Part shown: one piece after another, positions 1 to 10,554 of the stretch
How the letters are laid out: each line of letters opens with the position of its first letter
Numbering within the stretch: the stretch's first letter is position 1
Origin: Streptomyces halobius
GTDB lineage: Bacteria > Actinomycetota > Actinomycetes > Streptomycetales > Streptomycetaceae
DNA: 64,000 bases
Direction: 5' to 3'
Assembly (NCBI RefSeq): GCF_023277745.1
Contig: NZ_CP086322.1
Span: 5,642,001-5,706,000 of the forward strand
The notes under the pieces: generated by a model
What the model saw: only the letters and a program-made list of their open reading frames with translations
Database searches by the model: none
Told to the model about the DNA's origin: nothing
Program-made: the position numbers and the translations under genes

Positions 1-15
1 GATGGTCCTTGGGGG

Positions 16-453
16 TTATCCGCAGCGTCCGCTGGTCCACTTGTGGGAGTCCACTTTGTACGTGCCCTGTAGATAGCCGCTCTTCCCCTGGCGGGTGCAG
101 CCGACCCGGTTGCGGTAGTTCGTCTTCAGGTAGTACACGACCCCGGTGTAGCGAGACGACGTGCCCCGGTTCCATACGTAGTGGACGTTCCTGGTCTTGG
201 CCCAGGAACAGCGGATGTTACCTCCGGACCAGTTGGGATCGGCCACGTTCCAGTTGCAGCGCTGCCAGCTCTTGTTCCAGAAGCACACGTCCCCGCTCGG
301 ACACGAGACCTGGATCCGGGCGCCGGACTCGGTGGTCACTGCGACGGTGTTGGAGGCAGCTGGTGTGGCGGCAGCCGTGGCGGGGACGGCGGCGGCTGAG
401 CCGAGCAGGATGGTTGCGGAGGCGAGAACTGCGGTGCGTCTGCCAATGGCCAT
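16..453 (-). CDS. Secreted Cys-rich protein, peptidase inhibitor I36-like
   Basis: A 145-residue protein. The signal peptide shows Arg at positions 5-6, a hydrophobic stretch to about 25 and a cleavage region of Ala residues (VPATAAA). The mature part has six cysteines (51, 57, 66, 82, 119, 144) and many Trp/Tyr residues; CPSGDVCFW is typical of actinobacterial I36-family secreted proteins, which include small metalloprotease inhibitors. It is probably exported and disulfide-bonded. It stands alone near the left window edge and its downstream neighbour is not visible. The export prediction is strong; inhibitor function is family inference only. Confidence 0.75.
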   Translation of the reverse strand: MAIGRRTAVLASATILLGSAAAVPATAAATPAASNTVAVTTESGARIQVSCPSGDVCFWNKSWQRCNWNVADPNWSGGNIRCSWAKTRNVHYVWNRGTSSRYTGVVYYLKTNYRNRVGCTRQGKSGYLQGTYKVDSHKWTSGRCG

Positions 454-849
454 GGAAGGAAACTCCCGTGTGGTGTGTTGTCCGCCCGACGCCCGTGGGG
501 ACGGTCTCAGCAGATGAGCACAGAGAGATGCTCAGCGAGGGGCAGTGTGGCCAGATGACCGTAGGAACCATGTGGCTTGGCGTGAACCGGGTGATTGCGC
601 CAAAAACGGAAGCAGGTCGGGAGAGCGCCTTCCCATCTGTCCTGCGCTTGCTCTCCTACACCGACCTACCGGACCACACCAGTGCATAACGCGACAGCCA
701 CTACCAACAACGCGGACACCACCCGTAACTCACATTGCGTTCCAGCTTTGCTGGTGACAGCGTCGCTGGTTTTGGGCCGGGCCTCCAGGAGGGTTGGAGG
801 TTCCCCGGCATGCCATGCCCGCTGATCGCAAACGCCCGGTCACGGTGCG
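454..849. other. Intergenic, no gene seen
   Basis: No frame here has a ribosome site or recognisable protein. It holds the promoter region of the secreted protein at 16-453 and the left border of the phage remnant that begins near 850. Confidence 0.5.
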
Positions 850-1540
850 GCCGTGCGGCCGTGTCTGCCTGGACGCCTACCCGCTGACGGTGCGGGGCGG
901 TGGGGCGGTATCGGCCCCTGGATTCCGTACATCGGCATCGACGGCCAGTGGCGCAATGCCTCGGTCTGCGGCTCCCGGGCGGACTGTTCGTGCGGTGAGC
1001 TGTGCGAGGTGTACCTGCCCGGACCGGTCTGCGACATCGTGCGGGTCGATGTGGACGGCGAGACCCTGACCCGCCCGGAGTCAGTCGCCGACGTGATCGG
1101 CGACTACCGGGTGGACGCCCCCGGCCGGCTGGTGCGCACCGACGGCGGATGCTGGTTGGAATGCCAGGACATGGCCGCCCCGCCCGGCACCCCGGGCACG
1201 TTCACGGTCACGTACCGGACCGGGCTGCCCCCTCGACGAGACGGCCGTCGCCGCCGTATCGGAGCTGACCTGTCACCACATCAAGGGCTGCGGCGGCGCC
1301 TCCTGTGGCTGCAAGGTCAACCGCAACGTGTCGCGGGTGACGCGGCAGGGCTTCGAGGTGGAGATGGCCGACCCCACGGTCGTCTACAGCGAGGGCCGGA
1401 CCGGGCTCCCGATCTGCGACGCCCGGCTGGCGACGGTCAACCCGCACCGCCTCGCCTCCGCGAGCACGGCGTACACCCCGGACTTCCGCCGCCCCCCGCG
1501 TCACGACCTCGCCGTGAAGGAGCCCCGACGATGCCGCTGA
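850..1540 (+). pseudogene. Phage head-tail connector, frameshifted
   Basis: Three frames together read as one actinophage connector (head-to-tail adaptor) protein. The first piece (about 850-895) ends in AYPLTVR. The second (about 900-1230) contains PWIPYIGIDGQW, GELCEVYLPGP and TFTVTYRTGLP. The third (about 1235-1540) contains SELTCHHIKGCGG and VTRQGFEVEMADPT. The frame changes near 895 and near 1230, so no intact protein can be made. In siphophages this protein joins capsid to tail. The tail-completion fragment follows directly, as in an intact late operon. Confidence 0.7.
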
Positions 1541-1746
1541 ACCGGCTTGCCCTCCACGACCTCACCGAGGCCGTGCTCGGCTGCGTGTGTGCCGCTCTCC
1601 AGGCCACGGCCGAGGAGTTCGACGGTCGGCCCGGCTGCCGTGCGGAGAAGCCGACCGTGCTGGCCGCCGGCCGTTTCTTCGATCAGCGGCTCGACTCCTC
1701 CGGCCGGGCGGTGGTCGGGCTGGTTGTTGCCGGTGGAGCACAGTGA
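1531..1746 (+). CDS. Phage tail-completion-like N-terminal fragment
   Basis: Encodes 71 residues beginning MPLNRLALHDLTEAVLGCVC. An AAGGAG site sits 8 bases before the ATG. The N-terminus resembles the small actinophage protein that follows the connector, but the frame stops early, so the gene is probably truncated or frameshifted after residue 45. It overlaps the broken end of the connector. A product would be non-functional as a tail protein. Confidence 0.45.
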   Translation: MPLNRLALHDLTEAVLGCVCAALQATAEEFDGRPGCRAEKPTVLAAGRFFDQRLDSSGRAVVGLVVAGGAQ

Positions 1747-1820
1747 CCGAGTCGGATGGCACGCAGGGCCTGTCGTTCGCGGTGGCCCGCTACCGCCTGT
1801 CCTCACCCGCTCGCTTGTGA
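1743..1820 (+). pseudogene. Short phage ORF stub
   Basis: A GTG start overlapping the previous stop (GTGA) opens a 25-residue frame, MTESDGTQGLSFAVARYRLS, then stops. The coupled start suggests it was the next gene of the phage operon, cut by deletion. The family is not identified. Confidence 0.35.
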
Positions 1821-1964
1821 AGGTCCTGGAGCGCGGCGGCCGAGCGACCGGTCGCCGTCAGCCACTCACCCACCGCCGGGTCGGCCACCGACAGGCCCGC
1901 AAGCACCGGTGCCCTCACCACTCATCACTCCTGCCGGTGGACGCAGCGCGCCATAGCACGGACA

Positions 1965-2323
1965 TCACGCGCCGTTGACAACGGGAACGATTAGGGGAGT
2001 CAAGACTGACGGCCCCTCGTGTTCGGCTTCATCGAGAGCGGTGTTGATGGCTTCCGTGGTATCGCAGGTGAGGCCGCTGTTGCCGCAGTGGTTGCGGGGC
2101 AGGTCCAGCGGTAGTTGGCCTGTGTTCCCGGCCAGGGCTCCGCTGCCGGCAACCGTGGCACCCGACGCCTGCGGGCTGCCCTGGTTGGCGCAGCTGTTGC
2201 CGAACGTGGCGTTGCCACGCCGATAAGGGCGTGCGCCGGCGCCACCGGAGCCAGCACCGCCCCCGTCGCCGCAGCCACGAAGACCATCCGCTGACGCACA
2301 CGCCGCGTACGCAGCGCCGACAC
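1965..2323 (-). pseudogene. Chaplin-like surface protein, frameshifted
   Basis: Starting at GTG 2323, one frame gives a signal peptide (MVFVAAATGAVLAPVAPAHA). Another frame then gives a chaplin-type domain: FGNSCANQGSP, GATVAGSGALAGN and QLPLDLPRNHCGNSG. The two cysteines, the Gly/Ala/Asn repeats and GNxxQLP are typical of chaplins, which self-assemble into amyloid fibres on aerial hyphae. The frames must join near 2225, just after the signal peptide, where one base appears lost or gained. The tail after the domain (about 30 residues) is unusual. Either a pseudogene or a sequencing error. Confidence 0.6.
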
Positions 2324-2667
2324 CCAACCCCGAACCCTGCCCGCATCCGCCGACTGGCGGGCCATGAACGCTGTACCCACGGCCTTCTCCCGAACTTGCC
2401 TGCCGCTGCCCTGACGCGGCTACCACGGCCGCCACCTGAACACACCGGACAGAGCCGAAGAACCACGCACTCTGCAGCAACTACCCACCTGCCCTGACGA
2501 AACGGACATCAGGCCTCTTGAGGGCTACTGATCTTGTAGGAGCGATGCCGTGTGGGTGAGTCCACTGGCGGCGCGGCATCCGTCTCTGACCGCGGCCGCG
2601 AAGATTGACGGCCCGACAACCGCTGAGCGGGCATTCGAGGGATCGGAAACTGCGGCCGATACCCAGA

Positions 2668-2815
2668 TCCTGGCCAGGAGACCACCCAGGCCTTCGCCTC
2701 GCTGCCCGGACGGATCGGCTCCGCGCTCTCCTCCATCGGATCCCGGATCGCCAACGCGTTGTCGAACGCGGTCGGCGCCGCCAGGCGCGCAGTGCCCCCT
2801 CCGCACACCGAATTG
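2668..2815 (+). pseudogene. Phage tape-measure protein fragment
   Basis: A frame reading TTQAFASLPGRIGSALSSIG and SRIANALSNAVGAARRAV is typical of the amphipathic Ser/Ala-rich repeats in siphophage tail tape-measure proteins. Only about 45 residues of a protein that is normally over 1,000 long remain. The similarity stops within about 30 bases of the convergent permease stop codon at 2831, which marks the edge of the inserted transporter cassette. Confidence 0.6.
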
Positions 2816-2830
2816 GCGTGCGGGCGGGGG

Positions 2831-4047
2831 TCACCAGTCGCGGAGTGCGTGGGTGGGGGCGATGGTGGTGGCCGTGAGGAGGGGTTTGAGGGAGCCGAGG
2901 AGGACGGCGGTGGTGGGGAGGAGGAAGGTGAGCAGGGCTACCCAGGGGCTGGGAAGGGTGAGGGTGGTGGGGAGTTGGTCTGCGAAGGTGTCCTGGTGGG
3001 CGAGGGCCCAGGTGCCCAGGCTGCCGGCGATGGTGCCGAGGACGGTGGCCGCGGCGCCGGCGGCCAGGCCGGTGGCGGTGATCTCTGAGGCGAAGGCGGT
3101 GAAGACCTCGCGGCGGGTGCGGCCCGTGGCGCGGAGCAGGCCGATCTCGTGGACGCGTTCACGCAGCAGGGTGCTGCCCATGCCGATGCCCGCGACAGCG
3201 GCGGCGGCGGTCAGGAGGACGAGCATGCCCAGGGAGCCCCAGCGGAAAAACTTCAGCAGGGCGGGTAGTTCGCGGACCCGATCTGCCACCGAGTAGGCGA
3301 AGAAGTGCTGATCGTGGAGTTTCTCCAGGATGCCGGGGACGGCGTCGGGGTGGTCGGTCACGACGGTGGCCTTGGCGTAGCCACGGGTGCTCAGGTAGCG
3401 GTCGGCGTCGATGCCTTCGCGGGCGGCGGCCCATTTCGCGATCAGAGCGTTGTCCGCGTATGCGGCGTTCGGGCCGTCGATCTGCCAGGACGGGTCGTAC
3501 AGGCCGACCACGGTGACGGTGTCCGCGGCGCCGGTGCCCTCGTTCTCCCCGGTGCGCTTGGTGTAGCCGATCGAGACGGTCTTTCCCAGGAGGCCGGTCA
3601 GGTCTTGGCCGTCACCGGTGGAGGGCAGGACCACCTCGTGCCCGCGCAGCGGGAAGACCCGCTCTCGCGCCTTACCGGTCAGGGGCGGTAGCAGGGAGGA
3701 TCGTGCCGAGGTGGCATAGAGCAGGAACGGTGGCAGATCGTTGTCCTCGCCGCTGTCGAAGGACGTCTGCAGGACCGGCTCCACCTGGCGCACGTGGGGC
3801 AGGCCGGAGACCGCCGACAAGTTGCGCGGAGTGAGCTTCTTGATCTGCGAGTCGTCGTTGCGCGCCTCCAGGTCGATCTGTTGGAGGCTCGTACCGGTCT
3901 GCAGACTCTCTTCGGCCGCCAGTTCGGCGCCGTGCGCGACGGTGGCGGCGCTCAGCGCGATCATGCCGCACAGGACCAGGGTCAGGACGGAGGCGCCGGA
4001 ACGGCGCGCGAACCGCCTGGCGTTCAGGAAGCCGTAGTAGAGCTGGT

Positions 4048-4051
<4 letters not shown>
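2831..4051 (-). CDS. ABC transporter permease, FtsX/MacB type
   Basis: 406 residues. One N-terminal membrane helix (about 20-40) is followed by a large extracytoplasmic domain, then three C-terminal helices (about 275-300, 325-350, 365-390). The cytoplasmic loop ERVHEIGLLRATGRTRREV is the FtsX/MacB hallmark. Such permeases often couple ATP hydrolysis to release or extrusion of exported peptides rather than classical uptake. The start overlaps the ATPase stop by four bases (ATGA). It is the last gene of the four-gene group that begins with the secreted protein at 7099. Confidence 0.85.
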
Positions 4052-4806
<755 letters not shown>

Positions 4807-4814
4807 CGGGGACC

Positions 4815-6539
4815 TCACGAGGTGCCGTCGGTGGGGGTGTCGTTGGGCTCCGCGGCTTCCAGCAGGGCGGAGATGCGGTATCCGGCGCGAGTGCCGGGGA
4901 CGCCGCACTCGCTGTCCTGCGCGCTGTCGCGGTAGAAGGTGTCGGCGCCGGGGCAGGTGCGTCGCTGCTCGAGCAGGGGGATGAGACGGTCGGCCGTTTT
5001 CGGATCGGGCACCCAGCCGAGCGTCGCGGCGGCGTCGAGCGCCTCTGCGCTCTCCCGGACGGTGCCGGTGCGCAGCGACTTTTCGGCCTCGTGTATCAGC
5101 TCGTCCGGGGACGGGCGGTTACCGGGGTACCGGTCGAGCTGGTGGGCGCGTTCCAGGCCGTTGATGAGCAGGGCGCGGGCGTAGCGGCGCTCACGGCTGT
5201 CGGCCTTCCATGTGTGGACCGTGACGGCGGGCACCTTCTCGTCCAGGAGCCCCAGGGCCTCGGTGAAGCGGCTCCACTGCAAGACGTTGGTCTCGTCGAC
5301 GGTGCGGGGCGTGGCGGCCTTGACCGCGGCCACCACGGTGCGGCGGTCCCGTTCCGTCACCTTGCCGCCCGCGTTTTGCGTCAGCAGCAGCCAGGCGCCG
5401 CGCAGCAGCGGGTCGTACTTGGCGAGGACGGTCGACCGCATGTCGGCCAGCGCGGTGCTCAGTGTCCGGTCCTTCTGCGGCAGGCCGGCTACCGACCGCA
5501 GTCGCATCACCTCGTAGGAGGAGGACAGCGAACCGTGCCGCTCCTGTACGGATGACAGCAGCCCGCCGGGAAGCTGGTGGGAGCGGGTCCGCCGGGCCAT
5601 CTCCGCCAGTTCGTCGTCTCCGTCCAGGATCTGCCACGCGCGGGCGATCAACGAGGTGACCTGAGGGTCGCTCGTCGTGTTCGTGCGTGGAGACAACACG
5701 TGGCGCAGCGCGTCGGCGCGGTCGGACAGGTCGAGGTGCGTCTCGTCGGCGAGCAGTGCGACGTAGGCAGCCTCGATCAGGCGCTCGTCGTCCGCCTGGC
5801 CCTTGCCGGACCGGTTGTCCCACCACTCGGTGGCCTGACGCTCGATGTCGACGGGCGGAGTCATGCCGACGGCCTTGGCGATATGCGCGATGTGGTAGAG
5901 CTGCACGGGGCGGGCGGGGACGTCACGGGCGACGCCGCGCAGCCACCGGGAGATCTTTTCCCTTTCGGCGGGGGAGATTTCGGAGCCGAACTGGTCGAGG
6001 GTGTCGAGCGCCGCCGAGGTGTCGGTGAGCCGTGTGGAGATGTCGTCGGGTTCGTCGCCGGAGTCCTGGAAATAGCCACCGTCGCGCAGTGCTTTCCGTA
6101 CCGTATGGGCGTCGTCCGCGGTGTGGATTTTCGCTCCGGTGGCGCGCTCGACCTCAGAGAGTCGCACGCGAGAGGTGAGCGGTTTCCTCTTCAGCTCGTC
6201 GGCGAAAGCGGCGCGCACAGCTTCCGGCTTCATGTCCAGCTTCGGGGCCTTGCCGGATATGGCGCGTAGGGTGCTCAGACCGTACGCGGATTCGTACAGC
6301 CCTGGCTTTCCAGAGGTGCCGCGGGACGCCGCGAACAGCCCGTCGTCACCCCGCAGATCCTCGATCTGCTCAGATAGTCGGCGTTGTTGTGCCGTGAGAT
6401 CACCTTTGGTGTCGTGGCCTCCGGGGAAGGGAATGACGTTCCCCAGCAGACGCCATCCGACGAAAAAAGCGATCAGTACCACGACAACAACGACGGTAAC
6501 GACAGTCCGGCGTCGGTTGCCCAGCTTCTTGCTGCCCAT
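4815..6539 (-). CDS. Membrane-anchored helical-repeat protein of unknown function
   Basis: 574 residues. A basic N-terminus (KKLGNRRR) is followed by one strong membrane helix (about 13-29), so about 540 residues lie outside the membrane. The outer part is almost all helical, with repeats such as GLYESAYGLSTLRAISG and STRLTDTSAALDTLDQFG, which recall the alpha/alpha-toroid of prenyltransferase/squalene-cyclase-like folds. No catalytic motif was found. It lies between the secreted four-Cys protein and the ABC transporter and is probably co-transcribed. A role as immunity, maturation or docking protein is inference. Confidence 0.7.
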   Translation of the reverse strand: MGSKKLGNRRRTVVTVVVVVVLIAFFVGWRLLGNVIPFPGGHDTKGDLTAQQRRLSEQIEDLRGDDGLFAASRGTSGKPGLYESAYGLSTLRAISGKAPKLDMKPEAVRAAFADELKRKPLTSRVRLSEVERATGAKIHTADDAHTVRKALRDGGYFQDSGDEPDDISTRLTDTSAALDTLDQFGSEISPAEREKISRWLRGVARDVPARPVQLYHIAHIAKAVGMTPPVDIERQATEWWDNRSGKGQADDERLIEAAYVALLADETHLDLSDRADALRHVLSPRTNTTSDPQVTSLIARAWQILDGDDELAEMARRTRSHQLPGGLLSSVQERHGSLSSSYEVMRLRSVAGLPQKDRTLSTALADMRSTVLAKYDPLLRGAWLLLTQNAGGKVTERDRRTVVAAVKAATPRTVDETNVLQWSRFTEALGLLDEKVPAVTVHTWKADSRERRYARALLINGLERAHQLDRYPGNRPSPDELIHEAEKSLRTGTVRESAEALDAAATLGWVPDPKTADRLIPLLEQRRTCPGADTFYRDSAQDSECGVPGTRAGYRISALLEAAEPNDTPTDGTS

Positions 6540-6574
6540 TCACATCTCCCGCGTAGGCTCTTGCGCGTGGCCGA

Positions 6575-6610
6575 TCACGGGGCCGGGACTGCTCGGTCCC
6601 GGCCCCGTGA
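6575..6610 (-). terminator. Strong hairpin between precursor gene and transport genes
   Basis: A perfect 15-bp stem (left TCACGGGGCCGGGAC) with a 6-base loop, 10 bases after the stop of the secreted protein. No T-run follows on the minus strand. It may stabilise or attenuate the transcript so that the first gene is made in excess. Confidence 0.7.
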
Positions 6611-6619
6611 CCTGTCGGT

Positions 6620-7099
6620 TCAGCCCGCGCAGGCCGAAGCGGTGCCCTTGATACCCAGCGACTTGTGGTAGGTCGAGGCGTACGAGCAGGTCTCGATACC
6701 CCAGACCAGCGAGAGGTAACCGGACCGGGCCTGGCCGGACAGGTCCGAGATCCACTTGTTGGTGTTCTTCCACGTGAAGGAGTGCGTGGAAGCACTGCCG
6801 GAGCCGGAGACCCCGGCGGAGCCGGCGGATATGGAGACCGAGCCGCCCTTGCCGGTCACCTTGGCCTCATTCTTGATCCACGTCATGGACTTCTTGGCCG
6901 ACCCCTTGTACGCCTTGGCGGAGGTCTTCCAGTCGCATGCCTTCATCCAGAGGTTGCACTCCCAGCTGTTCGCCTCAAGGCTCACGCCGCCCCCGATCTT
7001 CCGCTTCCCCGAGGTGTCGCTAATGGCGTGCGAGGGGACTGCGCCCGCGGCCACCGCGACGAGTGCGGCAGCGCTGACGGCAACCATCTTGGTCTTCAT
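6620..7099 (-). CDS. Secreted four-cysteine protein, putative exported effector
   Basis: 159 residues. Signal peptide MKTKMVAVSAAALVAVAAGA with likely cleavage after SHA (residue 25). The mature protein of about 134 residues has four cysteines in two pairs (48/55 and 138/157) and a Gly/Ser-rich middle (GSVSISAGSAGVSGSGSAS). The ribosome site GGGGAG lies 6 bases before the ATG. It heads a group with a membrane-anchored protein and an FtsX-type ABC transporter, a layout known from bacteriocin cassettes such as lactococcin-972 systems, but the sequence is not recognisably of that family. Confidence 0.7.
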   Translation of the reverse strand: MKTKMVAVSAAALVAVAAGAVPSHAISDTSGKRKIGGGVSLEANSWECNLWMKACDWKTSAKAYKGSAKKSMTWIKNEAKVTGKGGSVSISAGSAGVSGSGSASTHSFTWKNTNKWISDLSGQARSGYLSLVWGIETCSYASTYHKSLGIKGTASACAG

Positions 7100-7489
7100 T
7101 AAATTCTCCCCGATTGGATATTCAGTTGAAGCTTGAAATGGTCATTGCCCTGGGGCGTGAAGTGGTCGTTAGCCCCCGGGTGGTGCATGACGATACGTGA
7201 CCCTTATGGCAATGGCTGGCGGGTGTCGCGTCGGGGGAGAGAGTCGCTGACCGGATGTGCGGCGCATGAGGCCGCAGGTTTCAAGGTGTCAGAAAACAGC
7301 TTTCCGGCTTTTGTGGCAGGCGAGTTGGGGGCGCTGCGGAGTGCGCGTGGCGTGCCGGGGAAGTCACGCGAAGTGCCGTTATTGGATTGTTGCCGGGGCT
7401 GTAATTTCGCGCCCGAGAGGGAGAGAAGCCCGAGGGGGAAACCGGGTGGAACGCGCGAAACGGTCATTCTTCGAGAGTGAAGGCCGCGA
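7100..7489. other. Intergenic, promoter region of the secreted-protein operon
   Basis: AT-richer than its surroundings just before 7099. Further right no protein-like frame is seen. It joins the transporter cassette to the dead transposase at 7490-7829. Confidence 0.4.
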
Positions 7490-7829
7490 TCGGGATGCCG
7501 GGTTGCCCAGGCCGCAATCGAGGGCTGCAGGGGCAGCTCTTGCCGAGTTCGGGTCCCGGCGATGTGGTGGCGGGCGCCCTGGGCGGCGAGGAAGGTGCGG
7601 GCAAGCATCGTGCAGGCGACGCCGCGGTGCCAGGGGCCACTTGCGGCCCTGGTACTGGTCCAAGCCGACGAGCGGCTTGTGGTGCGTGGAGCGGCGGCAG
7701 CCCTTCCATCAGAACCGCGGACACCTCTCGCGGCTTCGGGCGCGCAAACGGATGCCCGAGCCCGTCCAGAAGGGCTGCTGACTCCTCTGACCAAGAAGCG
7801 ACTTGTTCCCCCGTCACATCAGCCGGCAT
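7490..7829 (-). pseudogene. IS701-type transposase remnant
   Basis: The N-terminal frame (MPADVTGEQVASWSEESAAL, then LGHPFARPKPRE) resembles the start of IS701-family transposases. A second frame holds HRGVACTMLARTFLAAQGAR and ELPLQPSIA, which resemble the C-terminal end of the same family. The DDE core is missing, so this is a deletion derivative. No terminal inverted repeats were identified. Confidence 0.5.
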
Positions 7830-8014
7830 GACCGCTCGGCGACACAAAAAGATCAACAGTCACTGATCTGCCGATGTAGTACGAGCACCCTGGGCTGCAC
7901 GAACAGCCGAGAGCCGTAGGCAACTTCGGGGTCGGTAGTCTCGACCAGGACGCCGCTGGTTTTGGGGCGGGCCGACGCCGACAGGAGCTGGCTCGACCGG
8001 CGCCCCCCCCGCAC

Positions 8015-8463
8015 GAGGACATCCGTCTCCAGGCAACCGACCTCGCACAGATCGCGGCATGGCTGATAGCCGACGGCTTCGAGCCCGACGACCCGGGCCA
8101 CACGGTCGAAGTCGTCGCCCCCACCCGGATCCGCGGCGACCGCGAGTACCAACAGGACGTCGGGCAGACCGGTGACCACCTGCGCGACCTGGCGGAGACC
8201 GGCCTGGACTACACCGCCGTCGGCTCCACAATCCTGCTCATGCCGGAGGAGCACTGTGCCCGGGTCGGTGCGCTGACCGACCCCGACTTCCCGGCCGGGC
8301 TCCACGTCGTCGGCGACGGCACCAACCTCGCTACCCGGTGGCGTCACCGCGACCACGACATGCCGCACCATCGTTCACTCCCTCAAGACCCAGGGGCTCA
8401 AAGTCGCGGAGGACGGCGACGGCGAGAGCGTGGCCGTGCAGTTGTTCCCGTCAGGGGTGTGAC
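8015..8463 (+). pseudogene. Phage-type protein remnant, frameshifted
   Basis: One frame reads coding-like text (LQATDLAQIAAWLIADGFEP, GDHLRDLAETGLDYTAVGST, FPAGLHVVGDGTNLATRW). After about 8340 the reading continues in another frame as TIVHSLKTQGLKVAEDGDGE and ends at the TGA at 8461-8463. The family is unknown. It lies immediately before the phage gene at 8466 in the same direction and is probably another late-operon gene. Confidence 0.4.
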
Positions 8464-8465
8464 CC

Positions 8466-8896
8466 ATGGCCCGTCGAGGATCCGCCGCACGGCGCAGCGT
8501 CGACAATCCATGGTCGACGTGCTCAAGGAGTTGGACCGCCATACGCGCACCATGCCGAACCGGCGCCGTCGGCGTCCCGCGCCCGAGGCGGAGCCCGTCG
8601 TCGAGGTAGGCCAGGCTGAGCCGCCGGGCGGGGTGCGGGCCGCCGTGGTCGTCACCGGGGAGGACAGCCGCGCCACGTGGACGCTTCCGGCCCCGCTGGA
8701 CGCACCGCCCGTCGTCACCGCGCTCGTTGAGGGGGACGGGCTGCTCCTGGCGGTACTTGAGGACGCGACCCCGGAGGCGGTGACGGTGCGGGCGTGGACG
8801 CTCGTGCCGAGCCGGGCCCCGGCCGGGCCGGGCATCGCTGTCCACCTGACCGCCTCGCCGGGTGGTGGAGCCCGCCGCGCTGTCCTGTCCTGGTGA
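8466..8896 (+). pseudogene. Phage tail-region protein with one-base frameshift
   Basis: The ATG at 8466 gives MARRGSAARRSVDNP, then the frame is lost. The next frame, from about 8510, continues VDVLKELDRHTRTMPNRRRR and runs through VRAAVVVTGEDSRATWTLP to a stop at 8896. Inserting one base at about 8508 restores a single protein of about 143 residues. Pro-rich in the middle, beta-rich at the end. The position between tape measure and endolysin suits a minor tail protein; exact function unknown. Confidence 0.55.
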
Positions 8897-8992
8897 CAAC
8901 ACGCGAGGCGGCCGATTCTCCCCACGGGAGGCTGGATTACACGACGCGCCGCCCTCTGCACCACAGTGGGTAGAGGGCGGCTTGCGTTTGCT

Positions 8993-10006
8993 TCAGTGAG
9001 GCATTCTCGCCCCATTTGGTGGTGAGGGGCGTGGAAGCTGGGCATCGATCTCGGCACGCTCGCCGCCTGTCCCGGCCGGTGCTTGGTGCTCGTCCAGTCG
9101 GCTCGCGAGCCACATCTCAACCCTGTCCAGAGCGGCCGTGGCCATGGAGGTGGGGTGTGAGGTGAAGCCGTGCATCGACTCCGGGAAAACTCGGAGATCA
9201 ACGTCGTTGCCAGCTGCAGACAACCGGGCTGCGAAAGCGAGGTTGTCCTCTAGCAAGATGTCCAGCGTGCCGACAACCAGCAGGGTCGGCGGCAGGCCAC
9301 GAAGGTTTCCATAGAGGGGAGATACGTCAGCATCAGTTCGATCTGGCACGTGCCCGGCGTACGCCTGGATGAACCATTCGTCGGCATACAGCCGACCACC
9401 AGGAGACTGCCCGCTGAGGTCGTATGCGCCGAACTGCAACACGGCGCCGACGACCGGGTGGACGAGGTCCCGGTCCCGCAGCCGAAGCAGCGTCGTCGTG
9501 GCCAGCGTGGCTCCGGCTGACGCGCCACCGATCAACATCCGCTCCGTGCCGAACACGTTGCGGCCTTCCTCTATCAGCCAGAGGGCAGCCGTCTCGCAGT
9601 CGTCGGGCGCGGCCGGCCAGGGGTGCTCGGGCGCCAGCCGATACTCGACGCTCACCACAGTGACCCCCAGCGCATCGGCCAGACGAGCATTACGGGCGTC
9701 GCTTCGGATTGCCGAGTCCATGTAGAAGCCCCCGCCGTGAATGTCGAGGTAGGTGGCCCGAGATCCGCCAGAGCTGGGTCGTGTGACTCTCACCGGGACC
9801 TGCCCCTTGCCAGCACGGGCAATGCGCTCGACGGCGCGCGAGTCAGCGGGTCTGGCAGGCAGGCTGCTACGGGCCTCTTTCAGCTCTTCATAGTTGGTCG
9901 GCCCCTGCTGACCACCTGCCGTCTGTTTAGCAGCAGCGAACGCTCGGCTCTCCTCAACATGAACAACCGATCCCTCGTCGATGAGATTCTCAAGCCCGAA
10001 CTTCAA
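8993..10006 (-). CDS. Alpha/beta hydrolase, hormone-sensitive-lipase (HSL) family esterase
   Basis: 337 residues. Oxyanion motif HGGGF (90-94), nucleophile motif GGASAG (Ser163), an acid in the VVGTLDILLEDN region near 250 and the catalytic His in MHGF near 280 form the HSL-family triad. These enzymes hydrolyse short acyl esters in the cytoplasm. The closing 40 residues are Pro/Ala-rich. It runs opposite to the flanking phage fragments and has no operon partner, so it appears to be an independent insertion among the prophage pieces. The natural substrate is unknown. Confidence 0.85.
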   Translation of the reverse strand: MKFGLENLIDEGSVVHVEESRAFAAAKQTAGGQQGPTNYEELKEARSSLPARPADSRAVERIARAGKGQVPVRVTRPSSGGSRATYLDIHGGGFYMDSAIRSDARNARLADALGVTVVSVEYRLAPEHPWPAAPDDCETAALWLIEEGRNVFGTERMLIGGASAGATLATTTLLRLRDRDLVHPVVGAVLQFGAYDLSGQSPGGRLYADEWFIQAYAGHVPDRTDADVSPLYGNLRGLPPTLLVVGTLDILLEDNLAFAARLSAAGNDVDLRVFPESMHGFTSHPTSMATAALDRVEMWLASRLDEHQAPAGTGGERAEIDAQLPRPSPPNGARMPH

Positions 10007-10192
10007 AATGCTCCCTCTGAGCGCGAGATGCCACCGGTGTCGGTGGGTAGGCGGGTTGGCGGACTTGGTGCCGGCGGCGACGAATCAGCGGCCTGACCTG
10101 CGGGTTCGCGGTGTGTCGCTGCTGGGTGCGGGTCCTGGCAGGGAAGGGGCGGAGTCGACCAAGACCGCCTGTTCCCGCCCAAGGACCCCGCG

Positions 10193-10553
10193 TTGATCAC
10201 CCATCATGCCAGCCTCGACGTGCCCGCAGAAACCCTGATGACCCTGTGTCGATGGCTGGCCAGGCATCGTGCCGGACCGGTTCCCGACCGCGGCAGCGGG
10301 CCGCCACGGCGCGCGTGCAAGCCATCTTGGTCGCCGCGGTGGTTCAAGGGAGGCACCAGGTTGCGCGTGCTGGCCGCCGACGCCGGCATCTCGATCGCTG
10401 ACGGCCTACTGTTACCTGCGCGAGGCGATCGACGTGATCGCCGCCCACGCACCCACGCTGCCCGAGGTGCTGGAGCGAGCCAAAACCGAGGACTGGCCGT
10501 TCGTGTGCCTCGACGGCACGCTGATCCAGACCACGAAGATCGCACACCCGTGA
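10193..10553 (+). pseudogene. IS5-type transposase N-terminal remnant
   Basis: TTG at 10193 begins MITHHASLDVPAETLMTLCR. Other frames continue WFKGGTRLRVLAADAGISIA and YLREAIDVIAAHAPTLPEVL. These match the helix-turn-helix start of Streptomyces DDE_Tnp_4 transposases. At least two frameshifts are present and the sequence ends at TTKIAHP, before the catalytic domain, where it joins the endolysin fragment. Confidence 0.6.
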
Positions 10554-10554
10554 G

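Noticed and set aside
6620..7099. Lactococcin-972 family bacteriocin
   Set aside because: The gene layout is similar but the precursor lacks the family sequence pattern and the membrane protein has one helix rather than several.
7860..8010. Start of the phage-type frame ending at 8463
   Set aside because: No credible start codon with a ribosome site was found, so only the coding-like part from about 8015 is annotated.
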